64,000 nt of DNA from Gemmobacter sp. (GTDB lineage: Bacteria > Pseudomonadota > Alphaproteobacteria > Rhodobacterales > Rhodobacteraceae): NCBI RefSeq assembly GCF_034676705.1, contig NZ_JAUCBS010000005.1:186001-250000 (forward strand), read 5' to 3'. Of the stretch, positions 53,506 to 60,863 are shown piece by piece. Under the pieces are notes generated by a model. That model was not told the DNA's origin and ran no database searches. It saw only the letters and a program-made list of their open reading frames with translations. Within the stretch, counting starts at the first letter, position 1. Every line of letters begins with the position of its first letter. The position numbers and the translations under genes were made by a program.

Positions 53506-54410
53506 GGTACCTGCCAATCCTGTTCCAGCAGCCAGCGGTGCAGCGCGGCCACATGCTTGGCCCGCAGCCGCGTCTTGGTGGTGATCAGGTAGAACCCCGG
53601 CACGGCCTCGGGCGGCATGCCGTCCAGCGCGGTGGTTCCCAGCGGGGCCACCAGCCGGCCCGAGGCGATATCCTCTTGCGCATCCAGCACGGAAATCAGC
53701 CCGACGCCCAAGCCCTGATAGGCCGCGCGCCGCATCGTCGCCGCATCGTCAAAGGTCAGGCCGCGGTCCAGTTCCGGCGCATCGACACCCAGATAGCGCA
53801 GGATATCGGGCCAAAGCCGCCGCGACCGGGCAGGTTGCAACAGGTTGAACTGCAAAAGATCTGTCGCCCTGGTCAGCCGTTCGGCCATGTCGGGGCGGCA
53901 GCAGATCACCTTGGGGTCGCGCATCAGCAGGTGGCTTTGCACATCCTTGCGCTCGCCATAGCCCCATTGCACGGCCAGGTCGATCTGGTCGCGTTCCAGA
54001 TCGACCAGATCAATCATCGTGGTCAGCCCGATTTCCGCATCGGGCACCGCGGTGCGGAACTGCGCCAGCCGGGGCATCAGGTAGCGGGTGCCGAAATAGG
54101 GGCTGACGTTCAGATTGATCCGGTCCCGTTCGCGCGGGCCGGTGACACGGCGGATGCCTTCCTCGAATTCCTCGAACCCGGCGTTGATGTAATGCGACAG
54201 GGTGATGGCCTTTTCCGTCAGGCGGATGCCCCGCCCGTCGCGTTCCATCAGCACGACGCCAAGCGCCTCTTCCAGCAGGCGGATCTGCTGGCCGACGGCC
54301 TGCGGCGACACGTAAAGCTCCTCCGCCGCCTCGCGCAGCGACCGATGGCGCACCACGGCATGGAACACCCGCAGGGAATTCAGCGGCGGCAGGCGCAACC
54401 GGGATGTCAT
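53484..54410 (-). CDS. LysR-family transcriptional regulator (GcvA-like)
   Basis: 308 residues from ATG 54410. Winged helix-turn-helix: RHRSLREAAEELYVSPQAVG and QIRLLEEALGVVLMERD, then an effector domain starting INLNVSPYFGTRYLMPRLA. The VSPQAVGQQIR helix and PLNSLRVFHAVVRH start are typical of the GcvA branch. It may control the neighbouring reductase or the catabolic locus; no binding site is clear. Confidence 0.9.
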   Translation of the reverse strand: MTSRLRLPPLNSLRVFHAVVRHRSLREAAEELYVSPQAVGQQIRLLEEALGVVLMERDGRGIRLTEKAITLSHYINAGFEEFEEGIRRVTGPRERDRINLNVSPYFGTRYLMPRLAQFRTAVPDAEIGLTTMIDLVDLERDQIDLAVQWGYGERKDVQSHLLMRDPKVICCRPDMAERLTRATDLLQFNLLQPARSRRLWPDILRYLGVDAPELDRGLTFDDAATMRRAAYQGLGVGLISVLDAQEDIASGRLVAPLGTTALDGMPPEAVPGFYLITTKTRLRAKHVAALHRWLLEQDWQVPQPPDSA

Positions 54411-54482
54411 GCTTCGGGTGCCCTTCGGACCAGACTGCCCGCAGTCTAGCGGAATGGCCATGATCTGGAAAGGCAGGCTTTG

Positions 54483-55385
54483 CTATGTGCCCCGTTCCGG
54501 CCCGCCCACCGCCTTCAGTGCCTCGACAAAGGTCCGCGCGGGGGCCGACAGCTTGCGCCGGGTCGGCGCCAGCAGATACAGTACGCGCCACAGATCCAGA
54601 TCGTGCAGCGGCACAAAGCGCAGCGCGGGATCGCCGAACAGCATCAGCGCGTTGCGCGGCAACAACGCCACGCCCAGCCCCGCCCGGATCATGCACAGCT
54701 GCGAGATGGTGGAATGCGCCTCGATCGCGCCGTTGCGCAGGGCGGCGGGCACGGCCGGACAGGTCGCCAGCAACTGCTGCGTGCCGGTGCCCGGATCCAG
54801 CACGATCACCTCGTCGGGGTCGATGTCGTGCAAACCTGCGCTTTGCTGTCGGGCCAGCGGATGCCCCGCAGGGCAGGCCAGCCCGAACGGATCGCGCAGG
54901 ATCTCGGTCTGGCGCAGGTCATCGGAATGCAGGGCACGGCCCGCCACGGCCAGGTCAAGCGCGCCCTCGACCACACCGCGCGCCAGATGTTCGGCAATGT
55001 CGTCATGCACGCGCAGCCGCAACCCCGGATGCGCCTTGCGCAGCCGCGCCAGCACCGGGGCCACGGGATCGGATATGGCAGAGGGCGTGCAGCCAATGGT
55101 CAGCACCCCCGCCGCAGCATCGCCCCCGACCTGCAAGCGCAGCATGGCCCTGTCCAGCCCTTCGATCAGCGGGGCGGTTTCCTGAAGAAATGTCAGCGCC
55201 AGCGCGGTGGGCGCGGGCGGGCGCTGCGAACGGTCGAACAGCGGTCCGCCGGCCTCGGCCTCGAAATGGCGGATGGTTTCGGTCAGGGCCGATGGCACGA
55301 CGCCCATGTCCTGCGCGGCGCGGGCAAAGGTGCCATGCACCCAGATGGCATGCAGCGCGCGGATGTGGCGCAGGTTTATGTTCAT
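54483..55385 (-). CDS. LysR-family transcriptional regulator
   Basis: 300 residues. Helix-turn-helix: HGTFARAAQDMGVVPSALTE and TIRHFEAEAGGPLFDR, then an effector domain from VLTIGCTPSAISDP. It is divergent from the YdiJ-like dehydrogenase gene with an 83-base gap that holds a 30-base-spaced direct repeat. Control of that gene is the classical LysR layout. The first repeat overlaps this gene's own start. Confidence 0.9.
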   Translation of the reverse strand: MNINLRHIRALHAIWVHGTFARAAQDMGVVPSALTETIRHFEAEAGGPLFDRSQRPPAPTALALTFLQETAPLIEGLDRAMLRLQVGGDAAAGVLTIGCTPSAISDPVAPVLARLRKAHPGLRLRVHDDIAEHLARGVVEGALDLAVAGRALHSDDLRQTEILRDPFGLACPAGHPLARQQSAGLHDIDPDEVIVLDPGTGTQQLLATCPAVPAALRNGAIEAHSTISQLCMIRAGLGVALLPRNALMLFGDPALRFVPLHDLDLWRVLYLLAPTRRKLSAPARTFVEALKAVGGPERGT

Positions 55386-55431
55386 ATTTTACGAACTCAT
55401 GTTCATCAGGTTCTTATTTTACGAATTAAAG
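55381..55431. promoter_or_regulatory. Direct repeat in the lysR/YdiJ-like divergent promoter
   Basis: TATTTTACGAACT (55385-55397) and TATTTTACGAATT (55415-55427) differ at one base and are exactly 30 bases apart, about three helical turns. Both are preceded by TTC. AT-rich in an otherwise GC-rich window. Likely binding sites of the divergent LysR protein. Confidence 0.55.
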
Positions 55432-55468
55432 TTTCGTGGTTCAAGGGCCGCAGCCCCGGAGAGCCGCC

Positions 55469-58291
55469 ATGACGCACCATAGCCACCGATTCGAACCTGC
55501 CACCCTGACCGCCGCCCTGCGCAGCGGCGGGTTTGCCGGTGAAATCGACACCGACCACGCCCTGCGCGCCGCCATGTCCACCGACAATTCGGTCTATACC
55601 ATCACCCCCGACCTGATCGTCGCCCCGCGCGACGCGCAGGATGTGGTGCGGCTGTTGCAGGTGATGGCGCGGCCAGACTGGGCCGACGTGCCCCTGACCG
55701 CGCGCGGCGGTGGCACCGGCACCAATGGCCAAAGCCTGAACCGCGGCATCATCCTGGATCTGCGGCGCCACATGAACCGGCTGATCGCCGTCAACGTGGC
55801 CGAAGGCTGGGCCGATGTGGAACCCGGCATGGTGCTGGACGATCTGAACGAACGGTTGCGGCCGCAGGGGCTGTTCTTTGCGCCGGAAACCTCGACCTCC
55901 AGCCGCTGCACGATTGGCGGGATGGTATCCACCGATGCCTCGGGCAAGGGGTCGCGCGTCTATGGCAAGACCAGCGACAACATTCTGGCGCTGGAACTGG
56001 CAACCGCCGATGGCCTGCTGGCCAGCGATGCGCCCGCCCCGGATTGGGCAGCCGGCATCCTGGCACGGGCCGAGGCGGCGGCACGCGCGGGGCGCGCGGC
56101 GTTCATTGCCAATACACCGCGCCTGAACCGCCGCTTTACCGGCTACGATCTGGAACGCGCCTGCCGGGTTGACGGCGGGTTCGACTGGTGGCGCCTGTTC
56201 CTGGGGGCCGAAGGCACGCTGGGCCCGCTGACCCGGATCCGGGTGAAACTGCGCCGGATCGAGGCGGAAAAGCGCCTGCTGGTGGTGGGGTTCGACAGTT
56301 TCCGCAACGCCCTTGCCTCGGCCCGGCCCCTGCTGGCGGTCGAACCGACCGCGGTCGAGGTGATGGACGAAACCGTGCAGCAGATCGCGGCCAAAGCCGG
56401 CCTGCTGGACAATCTGCCCCCTGCCCTGCAATCGCCCGATGGTCGGCCACTGGCCTATACCTTCATCGAATTCAACGGCGACGATGTCGAAACGCTGGCC
56501 GCGCGCCTGCACGCCTGCCGGCAGGTGCTGGCCGGCCTGACCGGCGCCGCCGCCATTCACGAAGCGCGAGACCTGGCCGAGATCCGGGCGCTATGGGCGA
56601 TCCGGTCGGCCGGGGTGGGCCTGCTGGGCAAGGTCGATGGCCCGGCCCGGCCGGTCGCCTTTGTCGAGGATTGCGTGGTGCCACCGGAAAACCTGCCGGC
56701 CTTTGTCGATGATTTTCTGGCCGTGCTGCGGGGCAATGGCCTTGGCTTTGGCATCTATGGCCATGTCGACGTGGGCTGCCTGCATATCCGACCGGCACTG
56801 AACATCGACGCGGCCGAGGACCGGGCCAAGCTGGTGGGCGTTTCGGATGCCGTCTTTGACCTGACGCGCAAGCATGGCGGGATCTTCTGGGGAGAACATG
56901 GCAAGGGGGTGCGCGGCGCCTATCTGCGCGACTGGATCGGCGATCAGGCCTATGGCGCGCTGCAAGGGGTCAAGGCCGCCTTCGATCCGGCAGGGCGCTA
57001 CAACCCCGGCAAGCTGGTATCGCCCCGCGACGACATCATGGGCATTGCCACCACGCCGTTCCGTGCCTTCAACGCGCCGCAGGACGATCCGCTGACCAAG
57101 GCGTTCCGCTGCAACGGCAATGCGCAATGCCTGTCCTATGCGGCGACCACGCCGATGTGCCCGTCGTTCAAGGCCACCGCCGATCTGCGCCACAGCCCCA
57201 AGGGCCGCGCCGATGCGCTGCGCGACTGGCATGTTGCGCGGCGGGACAACCGGGTGACGCCGGCGCAAGAGGCCGACCTTATGGCGGCGCTGGATGGCTG
57301 CCTGGGCTGCAAGGCCTGTGCCAGCACCTGCCCGATCCAGGTGGACGTGCCGACGATGCGGACGGCGTTTCTGGCCGATTACCACAGCCGCCACCGCCGC
57401 CCGCTGGCCGACCGGCTGGTGCTGGCGGCCGAACGGCTCAGCCCGCTGGCGCTGCGGGTGGCGCCGGCGCTGGCGCCGGTCTGGCCGCTGGCGGCACGCC
57501 TGGGCGAATGGCTGACCGGCACCACCGACATGCCGCGCCGGCTGTCCGGCCCCCCCGCGCGTGCCTTGCGGCTGGATGCCCGGCCTGTGCCAGCCAATAC
57601 CGTGGTGCTGGTGGACGACTGGTTCACCGCGCTGTTCGACCCCGACCTGCGGCGCGATGCGGTGGCGGGGCTGGGCGCGCTTGGCTATGACCCGCGGTTC
57701 CTGCCGCTGCGGTCATCAGGCAAGGCGGCGCTGAACCTGGGTGATCTGGCCGGGTTCCGCACCATGGCGCAGGCGCTGATCCGTGACTTGCAGGCGGTGG
57801 CGGACCGGGGGCTGCCGCTGGTGGGGCTGGATCCCGCGCTGGTGATGGTGCTGCGGCGGGATTACCCCAAACAGGGGCTGACCCCGCCCAAGGTGCTGCT
57901 GCCGCAAGAATTTCTGGCCGACGAACTTGCGCGGGGCAAGCCGTTCCCCCGGGCGGTCAACCCCCGAAAGCTGCGCCTGCTGTCGCATTGCACGGAAACC
58001 ACCGGCCTTGCCAGCGCGCCGCAGAAATGGGCGCAGGTGTTTGCCGCGCTTGGGATGGCGGTGGAAACCCCTGCAACCGGCTGCTGCGGCATGGCGGGGC
58101 TGTTCGGCCACCAGACGCGGCATCAGGAGGTGTCGGCAAAGCTGTTCGACCTGTCCTGGCGCCAGCACATGGGGGACGACACGCCAGTTGCCGCAACCGG
58201 CTTTTCCTGCCGCTGCCAGACCGAACGCCTGGCCGGCCAGCCGGTGCGCCACCCGCTGGCCATGATTGCCAAGGCCTGTTCGCCCCGCTGA
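55469..58291 (+). CDS. FAD/4Fe-4S 2-hydroxyacid dehydrogenase, YdiJ-like
   Basis: 940 residues from ATG 55469 with GGAGAG upstream. N-terminal FAD-binding domain (VPLTARGGGTGTNGQSLNRG, GGMVSTDASGKGSRVYGK), FAD-oxidase C-terminal domain ending FDPAGRYNPGKLVSP, then a ferredoxin-like part with CLGCKACASTCP near residue 613 and a CCG domain (LSHCTETTG and ATGCCGMAGLFGH). The fused order is that of E. coli YdiJ (1018 residues), reported as a D-2-hydroxyglutarate dehydrogenase. It would pass electrons from a D-2-hydroxy acid to the quinone pool or ETF. Probably LysR controlled. Confidence 0.92.
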   Translation: MTHHSHRFEPATLTAALRSGGFAGEIDTDHALRAAMSTDNSVYTITPDLIVAPRDAQDVVRLLQVMARPDWADVPLTARGGGTGTNGQSLNRGIILDLRRHMNRLIAVNVAEGWADVEPGMVLDDLNERLRPQGLFFAPETSTSSRCTIGGMVSTDASGKGSRVYGKTSDNILALELATADGLLASDAPAPDWAAGILARAEAAARAGRAAFIANTPRLNRRFTGYDLERACRVDGGFDWWRLFLGAEGTLGPLTRIRVKLRRIEAEKRLLVVGFDSFRNALASARPLLAVEPTAVEVMDETVQQIAAKAGLLDNLPPALQSPDGRPLAYTFIEFNGDDVETLAARLHACRQVLAGLTGAAAIHEARDLAEIRALWAIRSAGVGLLGKVDGPARPVAFVEDCVVPPENLPAFVDDFLAVLRGNGLGFGIYGHVDVGCLHIRPALNIDAAEDRAKLVGVSDAVFDLTRKHGGIFWGEHGKGVRGAYLRDWIGDQAYGALQGVKAAFDPAGRYNPGKLVSPRDDIMGIATTPFRAFNAPQDDPLTKAFRCNGNAQCLSYAATTPMCPSFKATADLRHSPKGRADALRDWHVARRDNRVTPAQEADLMAALDGCLGCKACASTCPIQVDVPTMRTAFLADYHSRHRRPLADRLVLAAERLSPLALRVAPALAPVWPLAARLGEWLTGTTDMPRRLSGPPARALRLDARPVPANTVVLVDDWFTALFDPDLRRDAVAGLGALGYDPRFLPLRSSGKAALNLGDLAGFRTMAQALIRDLQAVADRGLPLVGLDPALVMVLRRDYPKQGLTPPKVLLPQEFLADELARGKPFPRAVNPRKLRLLSHCTETTGLASAPQKWAQVFAALGMAVETPATGCCGMAGLFGHQTRHQEVSAKLFDLSWRQHMGDDTPVAATGFSCRCQTERLAGQPVRHPLAMIAKACSPR

Positions 58292-58473
58292 AACCTGCGC
58301 TCAGCCCGATGGCTTGCCCCGGTCGCTGTCGATCTGGATTGTGCGGTAAGCGTCGCGCGCGCGGGCAACGATGTTGTCCCCACGGGGACCACCAGCGCGG
58401 GCTGGGCAGGGTGATCTGGCGCCGTTCAGCCGGCGGATCAGGGAGCCGGCACAACCGCGGCCCGGACTGGAAC

Positions 58474-58494
58474 GGGCCGCCCACCGGGCGGCCC
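58474..58494 (-). terminator. Hairpin downstream of the small minus-strand ORF
   Basis: A perfect 9-bp stem GGGCCGCCC / GGGCGGCCC with an ACC loop, about 38 bases past the stop of the 55-residue ORF. No T tract. The rest of 58292-58531 shows nothing else I can name. Confidence 0.35.
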
Positions 58495-58531
58495 TGCATC
58501 ATGGGCGTGGATCGGCGGCCCACCACATGGA

Positions 58532-58699
58532 TCAGGCCGTAATGCCGCACACGATGATCAAGGTTGCGGCAAACGCGCAAAGCGCCGCAGCAAAGCCCAG
58601 GGAAATCAGCAGCATGCCATCGGCGATCATATCGTCGTCAGACGGAATTTCTGCCAAGAATGCGCGCTGGAAATCCGGGTCGATACGTCCGTCAAGCAT
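58532..58699 (-). CDS. Small single-segment membrane protein (55 residues)
   Basis: A short frame starting at ATG 58699 with a perfect GGAGG five bases upstream. It begins MLDGRIDPDFQRAFLAEIPS, has an acidic patch (SDDDMIADG), then one hydrophobic segment LISLGFAAALCAFAATLIIV, and ends CGITA. Cytoplasmic N-terminus with a C-terminal anchor is likely. Function unknown. The strong ribosome site and clean membrane segment argue that it is real, though it is short and I know no family for it. Confidence 0.5.
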   Translation of the reverse strand: MLDGRIDPDFQRAFLAEIPSDDDMIADGMLLISLGFAAALCAFAATLIIVCGITA

Positions 58700-58831
58700 C
58701 TGAGCCTCCATCCGGGGGTAGGGTCTGGTTCAGCGGGAGGCCATTGCGAGGTTGGCCGCCCCTATTCACAACAAATATCTACCATGTTACTCGTATATTG
58801 TCTTTCCAAATTTTGCCCTGGAAAGCGAATG

Positions 58832-59230
58832 TCATTCTCCGGCACGAGGCGGCCACGCCCGAATCCGGCCTTTCACGATGGTGGCGCAGGCAGCCTGGTC
58901 GCCTTTTTCGCCAGCCAGCAGGTTTGTAACCAGCCATTGCGTGACGGGCGGCATGGTTTCCAGTTCTTCCGGCCGGATCCCCTTGGTCGCGCAGAGATCA
59001 CCGCACGGCGCACCGGCAGCATCTGGCGGAACGCCCCAAGCCCCTTGGGCAGGATATGCACCGCGATCACCCGACGGTCGGCTTCGCGGGGCGGCGGATC
59101 AGCAGTTCGCCCGCTCGATCCGGGTGTGCGAGGCAAGCTCGGTGATGGTGCGCCATTCAGTTCGGACAGGGCGGACAGCGTGCCACATGGAACTTGCCAC
59201 AGCCCATGTCGTGCGCGAGCCGGACGTTCG
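58832..59230 (-). pseudogene. Decayed MarR-family regulator gene
   Basis: Pieces of a MarR winged-helix protein appear in order on the minus strand, but in different frames: TLSALSELNGA (about 59150-59181), TITELASHTRIERANC then a stop (59102-59149), a shortened recognition-helix region, DRRVIAVHILPKGLGAF (about 59040-59080, the wing), and PEELETMPPVTQWLVTNLLAG (58915-58975, the C-terminal dimer helix), ending at a stop at 58832. At least two frameshifts and a loss of about 20 codons are needed to explain this. It may once have controlled the flanking dehydrogenase genes. Confidence 0.6.
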
Positions 59231-59290
59231 CGGTGCTTTCCAGCAGCGTCTATGACCGGCGTGGAGGAGCGCGAAGGTGCAGGCAGACTA

Positions 59291-59308
59291 TTGTCCTATA
59301 CGACAATT
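59291..59308. promoter_or_regulatory. Palindrome upstream of the GlcD-like dehydrogenase gene
   Basis: ATTGTCCTATACGACAAT: perfect 6-base arms and a nearly symmetric core, 44 bases before the ATG at 59353. The size and TTGT/ACAA ends resemble FCD-GntR operators. It could also be the orphaned site of the decayed marR gene that ends next to it. Confidence 0.5.
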
Positions 59309-59352
59309 ATGATACCTTAGGGGAAAGTTGTCCTGACCTCGGGGAAGATCAC

Positions 59353-60780
59353 ATGTCCGATTCCGCCGTCTTCGTGCAAGAGTTGCAGGCCATCGTCGGG
59401 GCGCGGAACGTCCTGACCGGGGCCGAGGATCTGGCGCCGTTCCTGGGCGACTGGCGCGGCTACCAAAGTGGGCGGGCGGCGGCGGTGGTGCTGCCCGGAT
59501 CCACCGACGAGGTGGCACAGGTGATGCGCCTGGCGGCCCGGCATGGCCGGTCGGTGGTGCCGCAGGGCGGCAACACCGGCCTGTGCCAGGGTGCCGTGCC
59601 ATCGGACGACGGGCGGGGCATCGTGCTGGGCCTGCGCCGGATGGCGACGATCCGCGACATCGACAAGCCGTCGGGCATCATGGTGGCCGAGGCAGGCACC
59701 ATCCTGTCCACCGCCCATGCGGCGGCCGAGGCGGTGGGCCGGCGCATTCCGCTGCATCTGGGCAGCGAGGGCAGCGCACAGCTGGGCGGGCTGGTATCCA
59801 CCAATGCGGGCGGCACCGGCGCGCTGCGCTATGGCCCCATGCGCGAACTGGTCTGCGGGATCGAGGTGGTCTTGCCCGATGGCCGCGTGTTCAGCGACCT
59901 GCGCGCCCTGCGCAAGGACAACACCGGCTACGACCTGCGCAACCTGTTCGTGGGCGCCGAAGGCACGCTGGGCATCGTTACCGCCGTGGCGCTGCGGATG
60001 CAGCCCGTGCTGCGCAGCGCCGGTCATGCCTGGATCGCCCTGCCCGACCTTGCCGCGGCGGTGCCGCTGCTGACCGCCTTGCAGGACCGCTTCGATACCT
60101 CGGTCCAGGCCGCCGAACTGCTGTCGGGGAACGAGGTCGACCTGGTGCTGCGCCATATTCCCCGGTCGCGCCAGCCGTTCGATGTGCGGCCCGACTGGTC
60201 GCTGCTGGTGGAACTGGGCAGCACCGATGCCACCGCCGACCTGCGCGCCGCGCTGGAGGACTGGTTGGGCGAACGGTTCGAGGATGGCACCGTCGCCGAT
60301 GCCTTTGTCCCCCAGTCCGAGGCGCAGGCCGCCGACATCTGGCATGTCCGCCATTCGGTGTCCGAGGCGAACAAGCTGCATGGCCACAGCCTGTCGCATG
60401 ACGTGGCGGTGCGCCCGGCGCTGGTGCCGCAGATGATCGAGCGGTGCGCAGCGGCGGTGCGGGCGGTTCATCCGGCGGCGAATATCCTGATCGTGTCGCA
60501 TATCGGCGATGGAAACGTGCATTTCATCGTGCATTTCGCGCATGACGAATGGGCGGCCATTGCCGACCCTGCCGGGACCACCACGCAGGTGATGGCGCTG
60601 GTGCATGATCAGGTTGCCACACTGGGCGGCACGTTTTCGGCCGAACACGGCATAGGGCGCAAGCTGGTGGCGGAACTGCATCACCGCACCGATCCCGTGC
60701 GGCTGGATCTGATGCGCGCGCTGCGCGATCTGCTGGATCCGGGCCACCGCATGAACCCCGGCGCCGTGCTGGGGAACTGA
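59353..60780 (+). CDS. FAD-binding oxidoreductase, GlcD/D-2-hydroxyglutarate dehydrogenase-like
   Basis: 475 residues from ATG 59353 with GGGGAAG upstream. VAO-type FAD domain (VVPQGGNTGLCQGAVPSDDG, GGLVSTNAGGTGALRYGPMR, NLFVGAEGTLGIVTAVAL) and FAD-oxidase C-terminal domain with metal-site residues in SHIGDGNVHF and AEHGIGRKL. Length and motifs fit single-chain D-2-hydroxyglutarate/D-lactate dehydrogenases. It lacks the Fe-S part of its neighbour at 55469. Two D-2-hydroxyacid dehydrogenases of different architecture so close suggest related substrates. Confidence 0.9.
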   Translation: MSDSAVFVQELQAIVGARNVLTGAEDLAPFLGDWRGYQSGRAAAVVLPGSTDEVAQVMRLAARHGRSVVPQGGNTGLCQGAVPSDDGRGIVLGLRRMATIRDIDKPSGIMVAEAGTILSTAHAAAEAVGRRIPLHLGSEGSAQLGGLVSTNAGGTGALRYGPMRELVCGIEVVLPDGRVFSDLRALRKDNTGYDLRNLFVGAEGTLGIVTAVALRMQPVLRSAGHAWIALPDLAAAVPLLTALQDRFDTSVQAAELLSGNEVDLVLRHIPRSRQPFDVRPDWSLLVELGSTDATADLRAALEDWLGERFEDGTVADAFVPQSEAQAADIWHVRHSVSEANKLHGHSLSHDVAVRPALVPQMIERCAAAVRAVHPAANILIVSHIGDGNVHFIVHFAHDEWAAIADPAGTTTQVMALVHDQVATLGGTFSAEHGIGRKLVAELHHRTDPVRLDLMRALRDLLDPGHRMNPGAVLGN

Positions 60781-60788
60781 ACCCACCA

Positions 60789-60825
60789 TGCAAAAGGCCC
60801 GGAGCATCGCTCCGGGCCTTTTGCA
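60789..60825. terminator. Strong bidirectional rho-independent terminator
   Basis: A perfect 17-bp stem (TGCAAAAGGCCCGGAGC, then ATC, then its complement) with A and T runs inside the outer stem, eight bases after the stop at 60780. It works for the plus-strand dehydrogenase and for the convergent minus-strand hyuA-like gene. Confidence 0.92.
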
Positions 60826-60831
60826 TTTCGG

Positions 60832-60856
60832 GGGGCCGCCCGGCCGGGGCGGCCCC
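60832..60856 (-). terminator. Second GC-rich hairpin after the hyuA-like gene
   Basis: A 10-bp stem GGGGCCGCCC / GGGCGGCCCC with a five-base loop, between the bidirectional terminator and the minus-strand stop at 60864. Weak by itself because no T tract follows on the minus strand. Confidence 0.35.
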
Positions 60857-60863
60857 TTTGCCA

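Noticed and set aside
58301..58395. Minus-strand fragment reading GDNIVARARDAYRTIQIDSD then stop, as a gene remnant
   Set aside because: Too short and without a recognisable family; could be chance reading in the tail of the intergenic region.
58779..58796. CTACCATGTTACTCGTAT as a further TetR operator
   Set aside because: Left arm only; core and right arm do not fit, and it is far from the acyl-CoA island.
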